From the NCBI GenBank assembly GCA_005406025.1, contig BGZK01000016.1, positions 620,001-684,000 on the forward strand: a stretch of 64,000 bases of DNA, read 5' to 3'. This document shows positions 22,263-35,624 of this stretch, piece after piece. A program made the position numbers and the translations under genes. Source of the stretch: Eumeta japonica (lineage: Eukaryota > Arthropoda > Insecta > Lepidoptera > Psychidae). Position 1 is the stretch's first letter. Each line of letters begins with the position of its first letter. The notes under the pieces were generated by a model that worked only from the letters and a program-made list of their open reading frames with translations, did not search any database and was not told where the DNA came from.

Positions 22263-25200
22263 CGGCGCGCACCTGCGGGCGTAATCCGATACTCGTTTGC
22301 TTTTGCGCTGGCGGGCGGCGCCCGCGCCCCTCTGCCGCGGCGTCATCTGCCGTTGCCGTTGGCCGATCTATTTTACTTTTGTCAATCGACGATCACACGC
22401 GCACCATGTCACATTTCCATTTATATTATCGTCTAATACTTCTGCTCCACATAAATGTTTCAGTATTACGTATGCGTGCTGTAGCAAACAGTTAACAGTT
22501 CTGAAGGTTTGTAATATTTATCGTAAGTCATTTAGATGCATTTTATTTTAAACAACATTTCATGATATAGCTTACCATACATTTAATGAAGAATCACACT
22601 CGGTGAAGATGGTACGTAATTTATCTTAAAATAGTACGTATAAAACAGCACTATTTTTATCAAGTATCTTAAACCAAAAAGTTTATCAAATTTATAATGT
22701 TAGCTGTGTATATTCTCAACCGTACTTCAACTTTCTATACCATCTGTACATAAAAATAATAAGAAAATTCCGTCTGTAGTTTTAACAATTTCGAAAAATA
22801 TTTACCAAAACACAACTTACTGAAATGTATTGGCTAGAAATTTGGAAAATCTGTACACGGTAAGGTTGTTGCGTCAATGTATTTAAAATACGTGTATTTT
22901 AAAAGTTAAGCCTAAAACGATGGATTGGAAAACTTTATGAAAAAAAAGCGATGATTTATCACCAGACGAAATCGTTGAAGTTAGTTTGAAATTCAGAAAG
23001 CACGTTTCGTTTGTCGTAAATGTATGACAAGTATAAATTATATACCGTGATGAATAATATTTACTGACCACTTATTGTGAATACTAGTGATAAAAGTGGT
23101 TGTTCATATAATAAAGTTTTATTAGTACGTTCATGTATGTGTACCGAGGTTAATTATCGGTATGTATTATTTTATTTGTTACATTATCATTAAATAAATT
23201 ATATATTCTAATTATTTTTTGGTGTAATAATTGAGTCTGTATACAAATATATAGAAAATTAGTTGGTTTGTACATTTCCTTTTACAAACGTAGAGTAGTG
23301 GCATGCTATATGAAATTTTTGGAGTTACTTTTGTAATATTAAAAAAAGCACGACTTTTTACGCGCGTACATAAGTATATTTACACTTTTTTTCAATAGGG
23401 GTGAAAAACTGGTGAAAAATTTTTACACAGAGAACTACATGCGATGGGGTAGGCTGTGTCAGGCTCCGACTTTTCGAATATATTCAACCAGAAAATTGAG
23501 TCATAAAAAATTTGTATTATGCGTGTACCAAATGTTAAACTTTTCCGACAACGGAGCAAGATAAAGACGAAATAAGAAATGAATCCTTACGTCGCCGACG
23601 CCGGGCGCCGCGGGCGGCCACAGGCTGCGGGGCGCTAAACGCGATTTCCCCGGGACCCTAACAGTTCCAGTCGCCGCCCGCCGCCCGCCGCCCGGACCAA
23701 TGCACTGTCACTCGCTCTAAACAACTGGAATGCTCTATTTCCTTCTCTAATTTATTTCTCATTATCGTTCGCTTTATAAAAAATGAACCTATTGTATGCT
23801 CTCGTTACTAGAGTTGTGAAATGGAGAAATAGGAAAATAAACTGAACGAATAATTTAATTATAAACAAATATGCTAGAAAAATTCTAACATTCGTGTATC
23901 AATGTTTTATTTTGAACATGACAAAAAATAGAAATCAATAACAAGTATGTGGCAGGCGTAAAACCTACAGGCAAAAAAAAAACGAGACCGCGAATTTTCG
24001 TTTTCTTTGGTTGATAAAACTTAAAAAAATATCAAATAAATACAGATTTTAAGATTTATATAAAATTTGGTAAAATTGGTAATCACTGCTTGTCGGTATT
24101 TTTTTAATATATGCCACTGCCAACACTGTTTATAATATTAGTCCTTATATTATATTGGATCTTAATTTAATTACCACATAATATAGACAAAGAACAATAA
24201 TCCATACTAATATAGTTACGAAATGACTGTATCAGGGGTTCGAAGATTGAGATCAGATGAAAGGAAACACGTGAAACAGCAGAGGGCACATATTCAGGAA
24301 TAAAGTCACAATAAATCGCTACGGAACCAGTTGATCGCTTGTACTAATTTTGATGAATTTTGGCATGAATGTAGTTTGACACCAGAGAGGGGATATAGGC
24401 TACTTTTTGTTTTTGTCAGTCTGTTCGTTTCTTTATTTTTTCCTACCTGAACAATAATTAAACTGATGTTAATGATTTTTATCGTCGTAATAGACACATC
24501 ATTTTGTAATATATAAGCTTCTGTCTGTTCATCTTTCTCTCTATTTATCTGTATTTCTTCTTATAAATCGACAATGACAAATAATTTTAATAAAGTTAAA
24601 AAGATAGAGATAGAACTAACTGTCTCATAAAATATAGGTTACTGTTTATTTTTTGTATGTTTATCTCTATAAGTAAAGAACTAGATCTTTTAACTTGAAC
24701 ATTTAAAAGCAATTCGTTTTATTTTATTTTGTCGGCCATACTCGAGTGGTGGTAGATTGAGTGATGAGGATTGGGGGTAGGGAGAACAGGAAAATATGAT
24801 GTAAGAAGGCGAAGTAAAGCGAAAGTAAGAGAAAACATTAACGACTCGATTAATAATAATGGTTAAATAATAAAATGTCCTAGTAAATTAAAACGATTGG
24901 TAGCAATGATAATAATTGTACCATGATAATAAAAATTAATGAATAAAGAGTATTCGACACGGAAAATGAGGAATCAATTATATGGCCACTCGGGAGGAGC
25001 CGCGGCCGGCCCCTAGCGAGTGGCCTTGGTAAAAAGCTAGTATACAACAAGCTTAGAAACTCCTGGAACATCTGAAGGTAATAAAATTTAATCAAGTGCC
25101 TCAACTAAGTTTTTTAAAACTTATCGTGATCACGTAAATACGTTCAGATAAACGAACTGTCAACAAAGCTTCAATTAGAATTTTTACGTATTATCATTAT

Positions 25201-28200
25201 GTTATTAAAAAAACTAAAAAATGTCAAGATTGTTCATGAAGTTTGCTTGTTGAAAACATTTGTTTTTGCATATGTACTAACACCTGAGTTCTACAATTTT
25301 CATTATTTTCTTCTTTAAATGATCAAACTATCTCAAAATTCCCTTTTCCACTGTCATCATTGCCTTTTCTTTTATTCCGCCCTTTTCATTTATTAGTTTA
25401 TCTTTCACTCTCCCTTTGTTACACTGCATATTTTTCTCAACAATATTATTTTCACATTTATTCACTAGCATATATCAGTGTTGGAATTAACACAGCATTA
25501 TATGCTGGGCATTCTTTTTGGCATACCCCCGCTACTTATTATAATGCTAACGGCTCCATCGTATATTACGTTACCCTTTCGTATTCATCCTTTAATATCA
25601 TTCCATACTCGGCACCTCTTGTGAATATACCTATTGTATTGTCCAGATACGCAAATTCGTTCGCTGGCTTAATTACATCTCCATTTTACAAATCTTAAAT
25701 AGTCTTTGAGTTCGCGTTTTTTTTTTATTAATTTTGTATTTATAGACTTGATTTTTGTATTCTTTCCTTCAAGAGATTCATTCATGATAGTTAATATTTC
25801 TCTGAAATTCAAACGCCAAAAACGCAAAAAGCACTTTTTAATGCATTAATACGTGATTTATAAAAATAACACTCGAACCTGTCGTATTTTTGTTGTTTCT
25901 CTTTAATAAAGCACAACCTCTTTAAAGCGTGCAAAGATAGGAAAGCGGAGCGAATATCGAAATGGACTACTTTTTGGTCGTTCGGTCGTTGGCTCTTTTA
26001 AATTAAAGTTTGTTCAATTACAATCACAAACGAAGGTAGTAAATAACGAGTCAATCCGGAAAGAGACGAATTGGTTATTTCCATAGACACTTGTTCTCAA
26101 AGTAATCGGAAATTTTATAATATCCTTTTCTATCAGGTGCTAGTATAATACATAGATAAATTTGAGATCCTTGGAAAACAATTGCTTGAAAATAAAAACA
26201 CTATGTTTCTATTCCTATTATCGGGTCAGTCAATTTTTTTTTGCTCATATTAAGTTTTCGTATGTACGTCGCCATCGGTAAAGCTCCGACGTTGGAGTAT
26301 TAGATATAATTGCGATTATCGCAACGATATTTTGACAAGTTGAAGAGATATGATTAACAGATTATTTTCCTTTAGAAAAACTGCAATGAATAACGTATAT
26401 AGTATTCACTTTTTAGATCAAATGCAAAGAATGAATAAGAAGGGAAGTCGAACTCAGTAGAGCCTTATTGATATTGCACTCGACTTTGTGAAAATTGACC
26501 ACCACCTTGCGGTCGTGACTTAGTGCCCCGTTATTATTTCCTGCTTAGGTGTGTGAAGATGGATTTGAGAGGACGATTTGTAACAAATGATGAGACGATG
26601 GCAGCCGTAAGCGAGGATTTAACAATGAGTCGAATGAATGTTTTATTAATGGTTTTAACGTTTCTATGAGAAATGAAATAAGCACTTTTCGTTCCCATGG
26701 GTGTACATTAAAAATGAGAAAAAATGCTCATGCTCGTCTTCGCTCTCGTGGTTACGTAGATTACTTGTCAGCTTTTCTTTAGTGCATGATGTAGTTTACT
26801 ACGTGATCGTATAGAAATTTTAAGTGTGTATTTCGAAGTACATTTTTATACTTACTATTTGTTTGTTAGTAGGCTGGTTTTTGACATTTAATTTTCCCTC
26901 TTTTAAGGGCGTGCCAATTGTCTCTCGCCTGGATATTTTATTACTTATTTCGGTTTTAACTTTACATAATTTCAAAATTCCCTGCACAAAATGTTTTTTT
27001 ACTTTCTATCATAGTGTGTCCCAAAAATATAGCATTTTTTAATCCAAACAATGCTGTACATTTGCTGTTTGAATCCTAAATTGTTTAGGCGTACCATAAT
27101 TAATCTACGTCAAGACTTAGTAATATTTTTTTAACATCAGGCTCGTGAATTTGTAAAATAATTGTGAAATTATTAAAGTAGGCGTCATGGCTTTTCGTCG
27201 GTGGTGTCACCCGGTGGCGTGTGGGGAGAGCCGCCCGCGGCGCTCGTCCCGCACGCCCGTCGCGGGCCTAAGTCTAAATTGAATCCGCCGCGTGACAAAA
27301 CGCCCAGCAATTATTCAGGCCGGCCGCTACGAAATTCATAACGGCTCATCGGCGCCCGGCGAGCGATAATAACTCACCGGCGACCCGTAGTTTACGATCC
27401 GAAATCGGCCGTAGTCCGATGTTAATAATTCAAAGGAGGGCGCCCGCGCCGCTCGTCCCGTCTTTGGGATTCGCTATTTTGTTTGCGCTCAACCTCTTCG
27501 CCGGCTTACCTGTTGGTGTTTGTGATTTAGATTTGCATCTCGGCTTATGAAATTAATCGAGTAATGAATTGATAAAATAAAGTTTTATTTTATATTTATT
27601 AGATTAGCTAATTATATTAACTCAAAAGTGGCTTAATTTCGTCACAAAATAGTTACGACGCAATATTTTGACACGTAATTCTGATAAAATGCAATATATG
27701 ACATTCACCATGAGGAATCTTACAAGATTCACTTTTTCTCCGTGTAATATAATGGCACACTCCTGTCTTAAAGCAACTGTATTGTTCTTGCCTGGTCTTA
27801 CACGCTACTGACACGACATATCTTTGGCGTTATAATTGACAAAAATTTGAGGTATTTCTCTTTGAATCGGTCTCACTCATTATCTAATGTATCACCTCGA
27901 CTCTCAAAAACAACCTTCTTTTACTTGACAATTCCCAAAGTACAATTATAAATGTTAGTAACTCCTTTCCTTATAGGTATCCCAACACGAAACTCTTCCA
28001 CGTGAGTAATGTGCCACCTTATTTACTTTGTACACTTTAAACAACATTGATATGAATCAGTACTGCCCTGTCCCTCAATAAAGAAAAAACCTTTGTCCAA
28101 CTTCATCTGTATCGACCTCCTCAACATTTACACTTGGTCTTTGATCTCTTTCTCTACAAAATAATTTTAAACAGTATTGATATGTTTTCTCTGCCTTAAG

Positions 28201-28376
28201 ATGAATGTAAGAAGAGAGTCGCCTTGTTTTTGAAGCAATTGATTTATAAGAGTACAGATTCTTTGTTATTAATAAAACAATAATTGTTATATTCATTATG
28301 AAAGAAGTTTAAAATGAATTATTTGCTATCAAAGCGATAGTTGTTTACCAATACAACGCACACACTTGCACATGAG

Positions 28377-28408
28377 TACGCGCGCGCACGCGCGTACGCA
28401 TACACGCA
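28377..28408. repeat. Alternating purine-pyrimidine tract
   Basis: GTACGCGCGCGCACGCGCGT continues as ACGCATACACGC. About 32 bases of nearly perfect purine/pyrimidine alternation lie in AT-rich surroundings. Such CG/CA tracts favour left-handed Z-DNA. Confidence 0.8.
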
Positions 28409-31049
28409 ACTTTGGAAGTTTCGTTGGGGAGCCTAGTAACACAAGCACAAGCAACTATGCCTATGACAGGCACCAAACTCTACAATAATGTATTTTTTGT
28501 ATAGTAAATAAAAAATACTATTATTAATGACTCTGTTAGTTTTTAATGTTATTGGTTTTAAACGTCTGTTACGTAAACACAACTGCATCGTAATTAATGC
28601 GTGTCACTGACTCATGAGTGATGGTACCCAGGGTGCACGAAAACGTCGTCTTTGGTAGGTTACCGGGTTCAAATTTTGACTATAGGCGAATCGACCGATA
28701 AATATTTAATTTAAATCAAATTTAAGCACTCGCTCCTCACCTCGCAATTGCCGTTAAGCCGCCAGTCCCGGACGGCGTCTCCACACCCAAAACGACGGTC
28801 GTTAACGGTGTTCGATCTGCGGAGGCTTACAGGGCCGAGCTTTTACACTAAACTTTTACGCTCTACACTCGTGCCCCTAAATCCCCGAGCGCCGTGAACG
28901 CGACTGTGGAATTGTTTCTAGACATTTGGAGGCTTTGTGTTCTCGCTCCGCGGCGTCCGCAGTACTGCAACAAAGAGTTGCGCCGACTTCCAGAGCGCGA
29001 ACGCGAGCGCGTCTACGCTGCCGTCTACGCTCGCGGCATTTCCGTTCAAATTGCGTGCAAATCACGCTAAATTAAATTTTGATTATTAAAAATTGAGCGT
29101 TTCGTGGAATAACAAAGAGCTCACACCGATCGAATGTTTCCAAGCCGAATCTATATTTTGGCAGCCAAAACGTAAAGACCACAATAACGTGAATAAAATG
29201 CATGGAACCCGGATGAGGAAATGCACCATTATAGGAATTCCTGAAGCTGATTGAAAAAGGAAAACCGCTCTTTGATACAGGATCTACGAAAAAATAAATG
29301 ATTCAACTCTACAGCACGGCAGCCGCAGTTTTTTCTACAGAGTTCATGTGCAAGTTGTACTGCGAATTCGCGCCGCAATTCGTGACACTAATGTGGAGCC
29401 CGCTGTACGTCTTATGGTTTTGAAACTTCATTTCCACATGAACGTAAAGAGAATATTGTGATTGATATCTAATTATTGACGCATAAACAGTTTACCACTT
29501 TGTACTTGTGTCAACGGACTCTGAGCAGATGCCAGTAGCATACTATCTCTCTCGTCACACGCTCTAACAACTGCCGGTATTCGGTTGCAGCCGGCCCCCG
29601 GCCGATACTGGACCGTGCGTTCGGTCGCTTATATCTTTAAATCATCACCATTAGATAACATTCTTTAAGTTACATAGTTATAAAATCACACTGTACTATA
29701 ATTATACTTAAGCCGATTACGTTCTAAGCATATAGATATTGTAATTAACTAGGCGCCCCGACTTCAACAACGGCACACCACGCGTTTCCTTGGTGTTATG
29801 CACAGTCATAATTTTCAGCATCTGTCAGAAACGCGATCGCCTCAGCGTATTCTTGAACTCGTTTCAGACGTCTGGTGGGCGGCATCTCGCGCTGGTGTAG
29901 CTCATATAATAAATAGGAAATGTAAGAAAATGTATTTGTTATATTGAGGCTGCGCTCTCGTTGCGATTGTAAACTAAAAAACTAATAAAACAAACTATAG
30001 AACTAAATGTTACAAGGCTAATGAGCATTAGTAAAGATATTGCTAAAAATATGGTAATAAATATAATATGAATATACAAGGAATTACACATAGCAACAAG
30101 GTTTTTAATACTAATGATTTTTTAATTAAAGATATAAAGCTCGGTATTAAGTGTTATAAGTAAATATGAAAAATTGCAAAAACATAATATGTAATACTAG
30201 TAATTATGTAGCAACAATTGCAAAACGTATTTGATATTCATCATTACACCTTTGCTGCAACTGAAAATAATAAACTATTTCCAGAATAGAGAAGTTAAAA
30301 TCAATATTCAATAAAGTATTAGGGCTTAATTAATTTCTATGTTTTTCCATTCATCGACAAGAAACACTATTACGACACGAAGCAATACGATTGACAAAAC
30401 CCTAATGTGTCCAGTATTTTAATCAATAAATATTAATCCTAGGAAACCGGTTTACAAGAACAATACAGTACCTAAGATATTCATGTCACTTATTAGCAAA
30501 GGCGGCTCGTCTTAAAGAGCGCTGGTGCAGTGCACTCCCACAAAAATTAAGTAATAAATATATTTCTTTATGTAACCTATAATACTTATATACATTCTAC
30601 TATACCTGCCTATGCACTCATAATAACAGATTACTAGAAACTACCTACGCGTATTGAGTTGAAAGTTCTCTAACATATTTGGTGTTAAGTTGCAACGAGT
30701 GGAGCGCCAGCGATTGCGCTCCTATGGAGCAAACTTTAGTACAATCTCTTGCACTGTATTCAAGGAGTGCGAAAGAGAAACATCGACACGGTTCGACGCG
30801 TGAAACAAAAGATTTTGTATGAGAAATGAACTTCATCTGAGCGCCGCTCTTGCGCTACGTTGCCAGATCGCGGTGTGATGGCGAATGACACGCGGAGAAA
30901 TGCGTTGTTGCCGTCCATCATGTAAACAAACAAACGTGTATTTTAAACCGGTTATTAGTGTCGTCGTGTGTCGGTTTGTTGGTTATTTTACGGGAGTTTC
31001 TTATAATTTACGTATTAAAAATAATTTGTGCGCAACGTTTGTGTTAAAA

Positions 31050-31688
31050 ATGGAACAATACAATGTGACTTTTATTAAACATTGTGAAAAAACTCTAGAA
31101 ATGCGTCTCGAACTGAAAGTTAAGGGACCACCACGGCCTGAAATTGCACTTACTCAAAAATGTCGTTCGAAAACTAAAACTTATACGCGTGCTTTTAAAT
31201 CTGAACAATATATCAAAACACCTTGGTTGTGTGATTGTGAAGACAGTAATAAATTATTTTGTTTCCCGTACTCGGGAAACAAAGTACCTGCCGCTCCACA
31301 GACAAAATGGAATTATAATACACGTACAGTGAAAGCTATACACGATAATTTAGAGCCTCTGAAAGAGTGTATGCAAGCAATAATGGACAGTCATAACAGT
31401 GATCCCGATAGCTACAATCAAGCTCAATCGCTCCTTTCATATTCAAATAATGAAAACTTTTTGTATTGGCTGAACTTTCATGCGACGCTTATGCCGCATT
31501 GTGAAATGTTGTTTAAATTTTTACAGTCTCGATCACTTGACTCGATTAAAATCATGAATGAAGTCAGTAAATTCGAAAGAGCCATAAACGAGTTACGTAA
31601 TGCAGTTCCACCACCTTCGCCGAAGAAAAAACGTCGTCCTGATGACGTAAATCATTCAGTTATGAGAAAAGAAGTATGTGACGTTTAA
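31050..31688 (+). CDS. Internally deleted hAT transposase, still open reading frame
   Basis: The ATG at 31050 has a better context (AAAATGG) than the upstream in-frame ATG at 30885. It opens about 212 codons. Residues 1-77 or so resemble the N-terminal TTF-type zinc-finger region of hAT/ZMYM1-like transposases: RAFKSEQYIKTPWLCDCEDS, then NKLFCFPY, in which WLCxC...LFCFxC is usual. The following residues jump straight to the late transposase region (TKWNYNTRTVKAIHDNLEPL, then FLYWLNFHATLMPHCEMLF). The catalytic core that normally lies between is missing, yet the frame is preserved across the junction at about 31275-31300. A basic tail PPPSPKKKRRPDD resembles a nuclear localisation signal. It cannot transpose, but a DNA-binding fragment could be made if transcribed. 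Confidence 0.7.
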   Translation: MEQYNVTFIKHCEKTLEMRLELKVKGPPRPEIALTQKCRSKTKTYTRAFKSEQYIKTPWLCDCEDSNKLFCFPYSGNKVPAAPQTKWNYNTRTVKAIHDNLEPLKECMQAIMDSHNSDPDSYNQAQSLLSYSNNENFLYWLNFHATLMPHCEMLFKFLQSRSLDSIKIMNEVSKFERAINELRNAVPPPSPKKKRRPDDVNHSVMRKEVCDV

Positions 31689-31789
31689 GAGTGCAGATTA
31701 AAGACAGATTTATACATACGAACCATTTATTGGCTTCTAAATTGTTCTAAACAGATAGATTTGCGGACTACAATAAGAGTTTTCCTGAA

Positions 31790-32196
31790 GATGATTTTAA
31801 AAAAATGGTAAACACTACAATTTCCTAGAAAAAACCAAACTAAAAAATGAGTTGTTAGTAATTTATAGCAGAGAAGATTTTCACAATGCTGACGGCGCCG
31901 TTGCTTTACTTCAATATTTTATGGAATTTTCATTAGAATCTGTATTTGCTGAAAGCATGAAACTTTTAAATATTGTATGCACTATTCCTATGACCTCAGT
32001 AGAAAGTGAACGCTGTTTTCGACGTTAAATAAAGTAAAACGTTTACGCGCAATACTATGGCGCAAGACCGTCTTAATGCGTTATGTATGATAAGCATAGA
32101 AAAACACTTAATTAATTCAATATCAGATTTTCACAAGAAAGTGATAGATGTCTTCGCTCGCCAAAAAGACCGGCGAATTGATTTTTTATATAAATA
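31790..32196 (+). pseudogene. hAT transposase C-terminal dimerisation region, frameshifted
   Basis: Downstream of the open frame the sequence encodes the hAT C-terminal dimerisation domain: VCTIPMTSVESERCF, then after frame breaks MAQDRLNALCMISIEKHL and FARQKDRRIDFLYK before a stop at about 32195. The SVESERCFS signature is classic for hAT. A base loss just after ESERCF and another shift within the next 30 bases separate the parts. It belongs to the same transposase as the open frame at 31050-31688. Confidence 0.8.
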
Positions 32197-32280
32197 AAGT
32201 TAATGGTAAGATCTTGTTTTTTGGTTTTATTTTTATTGAACACCCATAAAAATATGTCACGAGCCGCCTCTGCTTATTAG

Positions 32281-35200
32281 TGTTACGAGGAAAGTGTGCG
32301 CGGGCGGGCGTCGGTACGCTGCGGTCTCCCGGGCGTTCGAGCGGCCGTACCTTGGCACATCGCACACCTTTCGGCCGCATCTGCGGGAAATGAACTGAGC
32401 TTGCGCTACGAGTTTGCTCGACATAAACAAATGTGCATCTTTTGAAATTGCAGTGAACACTTTGAAATAAATAATGTCTTTTTTAATATTACAAATATGA
32501 GTACTATTTTTTAGATAATGTTCTACCACTTATACCCCTACATTGTAAATATTAATATATTTTGCTAATTTCTGCAATTACTAAAAAATATTTTGTTGTA
32601 TTTGCATTTCGATATTACTCGACCGGTGTAATAATTAGACACGGACAATATTACCAAATAAATTTTATGCTTTAAAACATAAAATTAATAAAAACTGCAA
32701 TTACAAAATGATTTTTTATTTTTGCGAAGAAAACCTTAGTAGAGAGAGAACTGTTCAGATTTATGATTACGTCCGGCGCCTCTGCCGACCGGGCGCTGGC
32801 CGGTGTGGGCGATCGAAAAGAACAAACCGAATGAATATTCATGACCCGATTCGAGAGCTAACACTAAAATCGACAACCTCTCATGTTAATTTATACACGA
32901 AGCGCTCTCGGCGGCCGCGGCACGACCTCGAGCCGAACGTTGTGGCAGGTCAAACGGTTTAACGGGGACCTTGAAGCAATTAAATTGTTTTCGGCAGTGG
33001 ACGGATGTAATTCAGCGGAGACATTGGAGACCGATCGACGTTATAGAACTGTCGTCAAACGGTTCTTCGAGGCTTCGATCCGAAGGTGCGTAGAGTGAGA
33101 CGCCCCGATCGGAACCTACTGATATATCTGTCGTTACCTTGAAATAGATACGCTAAATTAAAATCGTATGGTCCATTCGTGTTACCTTGGACCGAAAATG
33201 CAACAAATAAAAACAATCATCGCTTTTGTTTATGGATGTAACATTTCGCGAATGTAATATTTCCGTCCGGTAGATGAAACAACCTTTTTAACCTTTTTAA
33301 GATTTCTAACGTATCTTGATGTATTTTTGTTTATTTATCATTTTTATGGTATTTGTAACGGAAGTTAATAGTTACAAATGTAATAGTTTACTTGTAACGA
33401 TATTTGTGGGAAACATTTCATTTATTTTTTTTGTCACAATACAATATATTTTAAAAATTTTTTAACGTGCATTATTAACAACAAATTTGTAAATAATGTT
33501 TATTTAAAATACGAACATTTAAACAAAACGCAGAATTTTTTGGAGGATATTTATTGTACGGCCATGATCTTTTATAGACAATTCAAACTCCCAATTCGAT
33601 TTACTTCTTCTTTCGCAGAAGCCGAGGGTCGGGCTACTTATTCAATATTATTTGATTTTTGCCTCGAGTTAAGTTGGAAAGTTTCGGAGTTACGTGAAGC
33701 GTGAAAAATAAAAAGCCAATTTTTGTAATAAACGAAAAAGTTTTGGAAAGAAATTGTATATTTTATTTTCATGACGTCCTAGACCCTCGGCTTCTGCGCC
33801 TTTTATTTCGAAATGTTGACGTGTCGTCTGTATTTAGAACATATTATTTATTCAAGAAAACTATACGTACATACTTATTTCTGACAATCTCAAAAATTGA
33901 TTATATTTATTTTGATAATAATTAACATCTCCGTTAGATGAAGCGATACTTTAGGGTTGTATGGATCTACAAATGCGCGACGTGCGTTATTTAGGAGACG
34001 GAGGAAGTCGTCGTGTGGCCGTGATCTACCTTCGGCATACAACATTCGCAAGTGGTACATGTTTTTAGGGAACGATTTTGTCATAATTTAAGCGGTTCGT
34101 TACGTACAGTTAACATGTCTGCAGCTCTGCCCGCGTCGACTTTGACAGCTCTTCCAGTTTTCTCTTTTTTACATAATTCGGTAGTTTATATGTATAATCT
34201 AAACGAAATATTACGCTTTTGTATATCAAGAAGGTTTCATGGTACAGATCGAGAGATTTCGCTTGCGAAGATTTAACATTACATAACATTTTTAATGACA
34301 GAATGGCTTCGTAAAGTGAATTTAACAAAATATGTAGTTTTTCGGGATAATAGTGAAATAGCTCTTGTCAATTTAAAATGGCGTACAAATTGATCTAGCC
34401 CACAATATAAACGTTATGCGGCTATTCACAAATCGAGTTTCGAGCAACTCGAGTCATATCTTTTCTCCAAAGAGGTTTTCGATTCTTACGCTACCTCGGG
34501 AGTTCATCCTCTCGGGCCCAATTTATGACTTTTCAGAGTAGTTATAAGAGTTCTGACGTCGATGAAAAGGACGCCCATGAAGGCCATTATATGAACGGTC
34601 AGGAATGATGTCGCGTAGTATTGTGATTGGGAACATGGACACCACCAGCGTGCCGGCGTGCACGAGTCGCGCGCGCCGGCGTCGGCGGGGCGTGGCCGCC
34701 TGTTTATTCGCGTCCGTGGCCGAGTCATCTCGGTTTGACGTGCGCGTCGGTTGCAGATAAGCGGCTGATTGATTCGGCCGGCGCGCGGGCCCTACGCTTT
34801 GATGTGGCCGCGGCTTTTACGACCATTTTCGTCTCGACAGGTCCGGCGCGCGTCTTGGGAGTTTGGTTTAACTTCAGATTTCCTGAAATTTCAAACGAAA
34901 GGATTGATTCGTAAATTATTTCAAACTTTTGTTTTTGACCTGCATTTAAATATGGTAAAATTAGTATAGAAGATGTTTTAATCAACCCGAGTAATATTTT
35001 TCAAAAAGAAAAAAACGGCCGAATGCTTAGTTGGGTTATTACAATTAAAGGTTTGTTACCTACGCTTGTGATAAACAATTATTTAATCTTAAATATATTT
35101 CAATTTTCTAAAATTCTTGTATTGACAAAAAATTACTTAAATATTTTTGGATCATGCTGCGCTGAAAGTAAATGAATTCCCCTCGAGTCGCTGGTTTGCT

Positions 35201-35624
35201 TTAATTATTTATTACATTTCATTAACTATGATAATATTCGTATTTATTTAAATGAAATGGCGTAAAGGAAAAATCTTATATACATTACATGTTTCAGATA
35301 ACTAATGTATTTCATTTAATAAATATTTGAACTGTGAATAAAATGGTTTCGTAATCGAACTTTTACTTTTAAAAAATTTTTGGTAGCATTTATCACTTCG
35401 TCAATAAACCCCCGCTGTGTTTCTATAGGCAATGATTGGAATACCTACTACATACTGCCCACGCACTTAATACCCAGACGACTAAAATCAAAATTATGGT
35501 TTGAAAATTCTTGATCAGTATGAGAACGATCCTTTTTTTTGCATTCAGCAGAAAGTATATTATTGGACTATTAAATTTTAAAAATCCCTGGTTGGCTGTA
35601 TCTTCGATATAAATGTAAGTTTTA
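32281..35624. other. Non-coding stretch with GC islands and a perfect inverted repeat
   Basis: No gene supported. CpG-rich patches lie at about 32290-32380, 32770-32830 and 34640-34850. A 17-bp perfect inverted repeat joins 33614-33630 to 33782-33798. The overlapping open frames at 34504-34985 are products of the GC-rich patch. Confidence 0.5.
33614..33798. repeat. Inverted-repeat unit with 17-bp perfect arms
   Basis: CGCAGAAGCCGAGGGTC at 33614-33630 is exactly mirrored at 33782-33798, with 151 bases between. The unit has the size and shape of a miniature inverted-repeat element, but no clear target duplication was seen. It could also fold as an RNA hairpin. Confidence 0.55.

Larger units (their letters stand above)
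20609..30488. other. Long non-coding stretch rich in CpG islands and splice-like signals
   Basis: No recognised gene in about 9.9 kb. CpG-rich islands lie at about 21300-21535, 22238-22345, 23590-23700 and 27195-27480, with a smaller one at 28900-29060. Exon-like signals at 21637 and around 27.4-27.5 kb are described separately. Other contents are the CGGCC repeat at 22239-22262, the alternating tract at 28377-28408 and a short open frame at 29796-29885. The remainder, including 24.0-27.1 kb, is AT-rich with nothing I can support. Confidence 0.5.
30497..32272 (+). mobile_element. hAT transposon 1 (internally deleted)
   Basis: The 1776-bp element is flanked by a perfect 8-bp duplication CTTATTAG (30489-30496 and 32273-32280), which fits the hAT pattern nTnnnnAn. 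The terminal inverted repeats are CAAAGGCGGCTCGT at the left and CAGAGGCGGCTCGT (reverse complement) at the right. It encodes the two ends of a hAT transposase of the type found in zinc-finger MYM-type 1-like proteins, with the catalytic middle deleted. The duplication is undecayed, which suggests a relatively recent insertion compared with the other elements here. Confidence 0.93.

Noticed and set aside
28620..28690. tRNA-like boxes around ACCGGGTTCAAAT
   Set aside because: The B box is imperfect, the A box is unclear and no cloverleaf arms pair.
29140..29480. Possible transposon fragment reading like a decayed protein
   Set aside because: Several stops, no recognisable catalytic motif and no terminal repeats.
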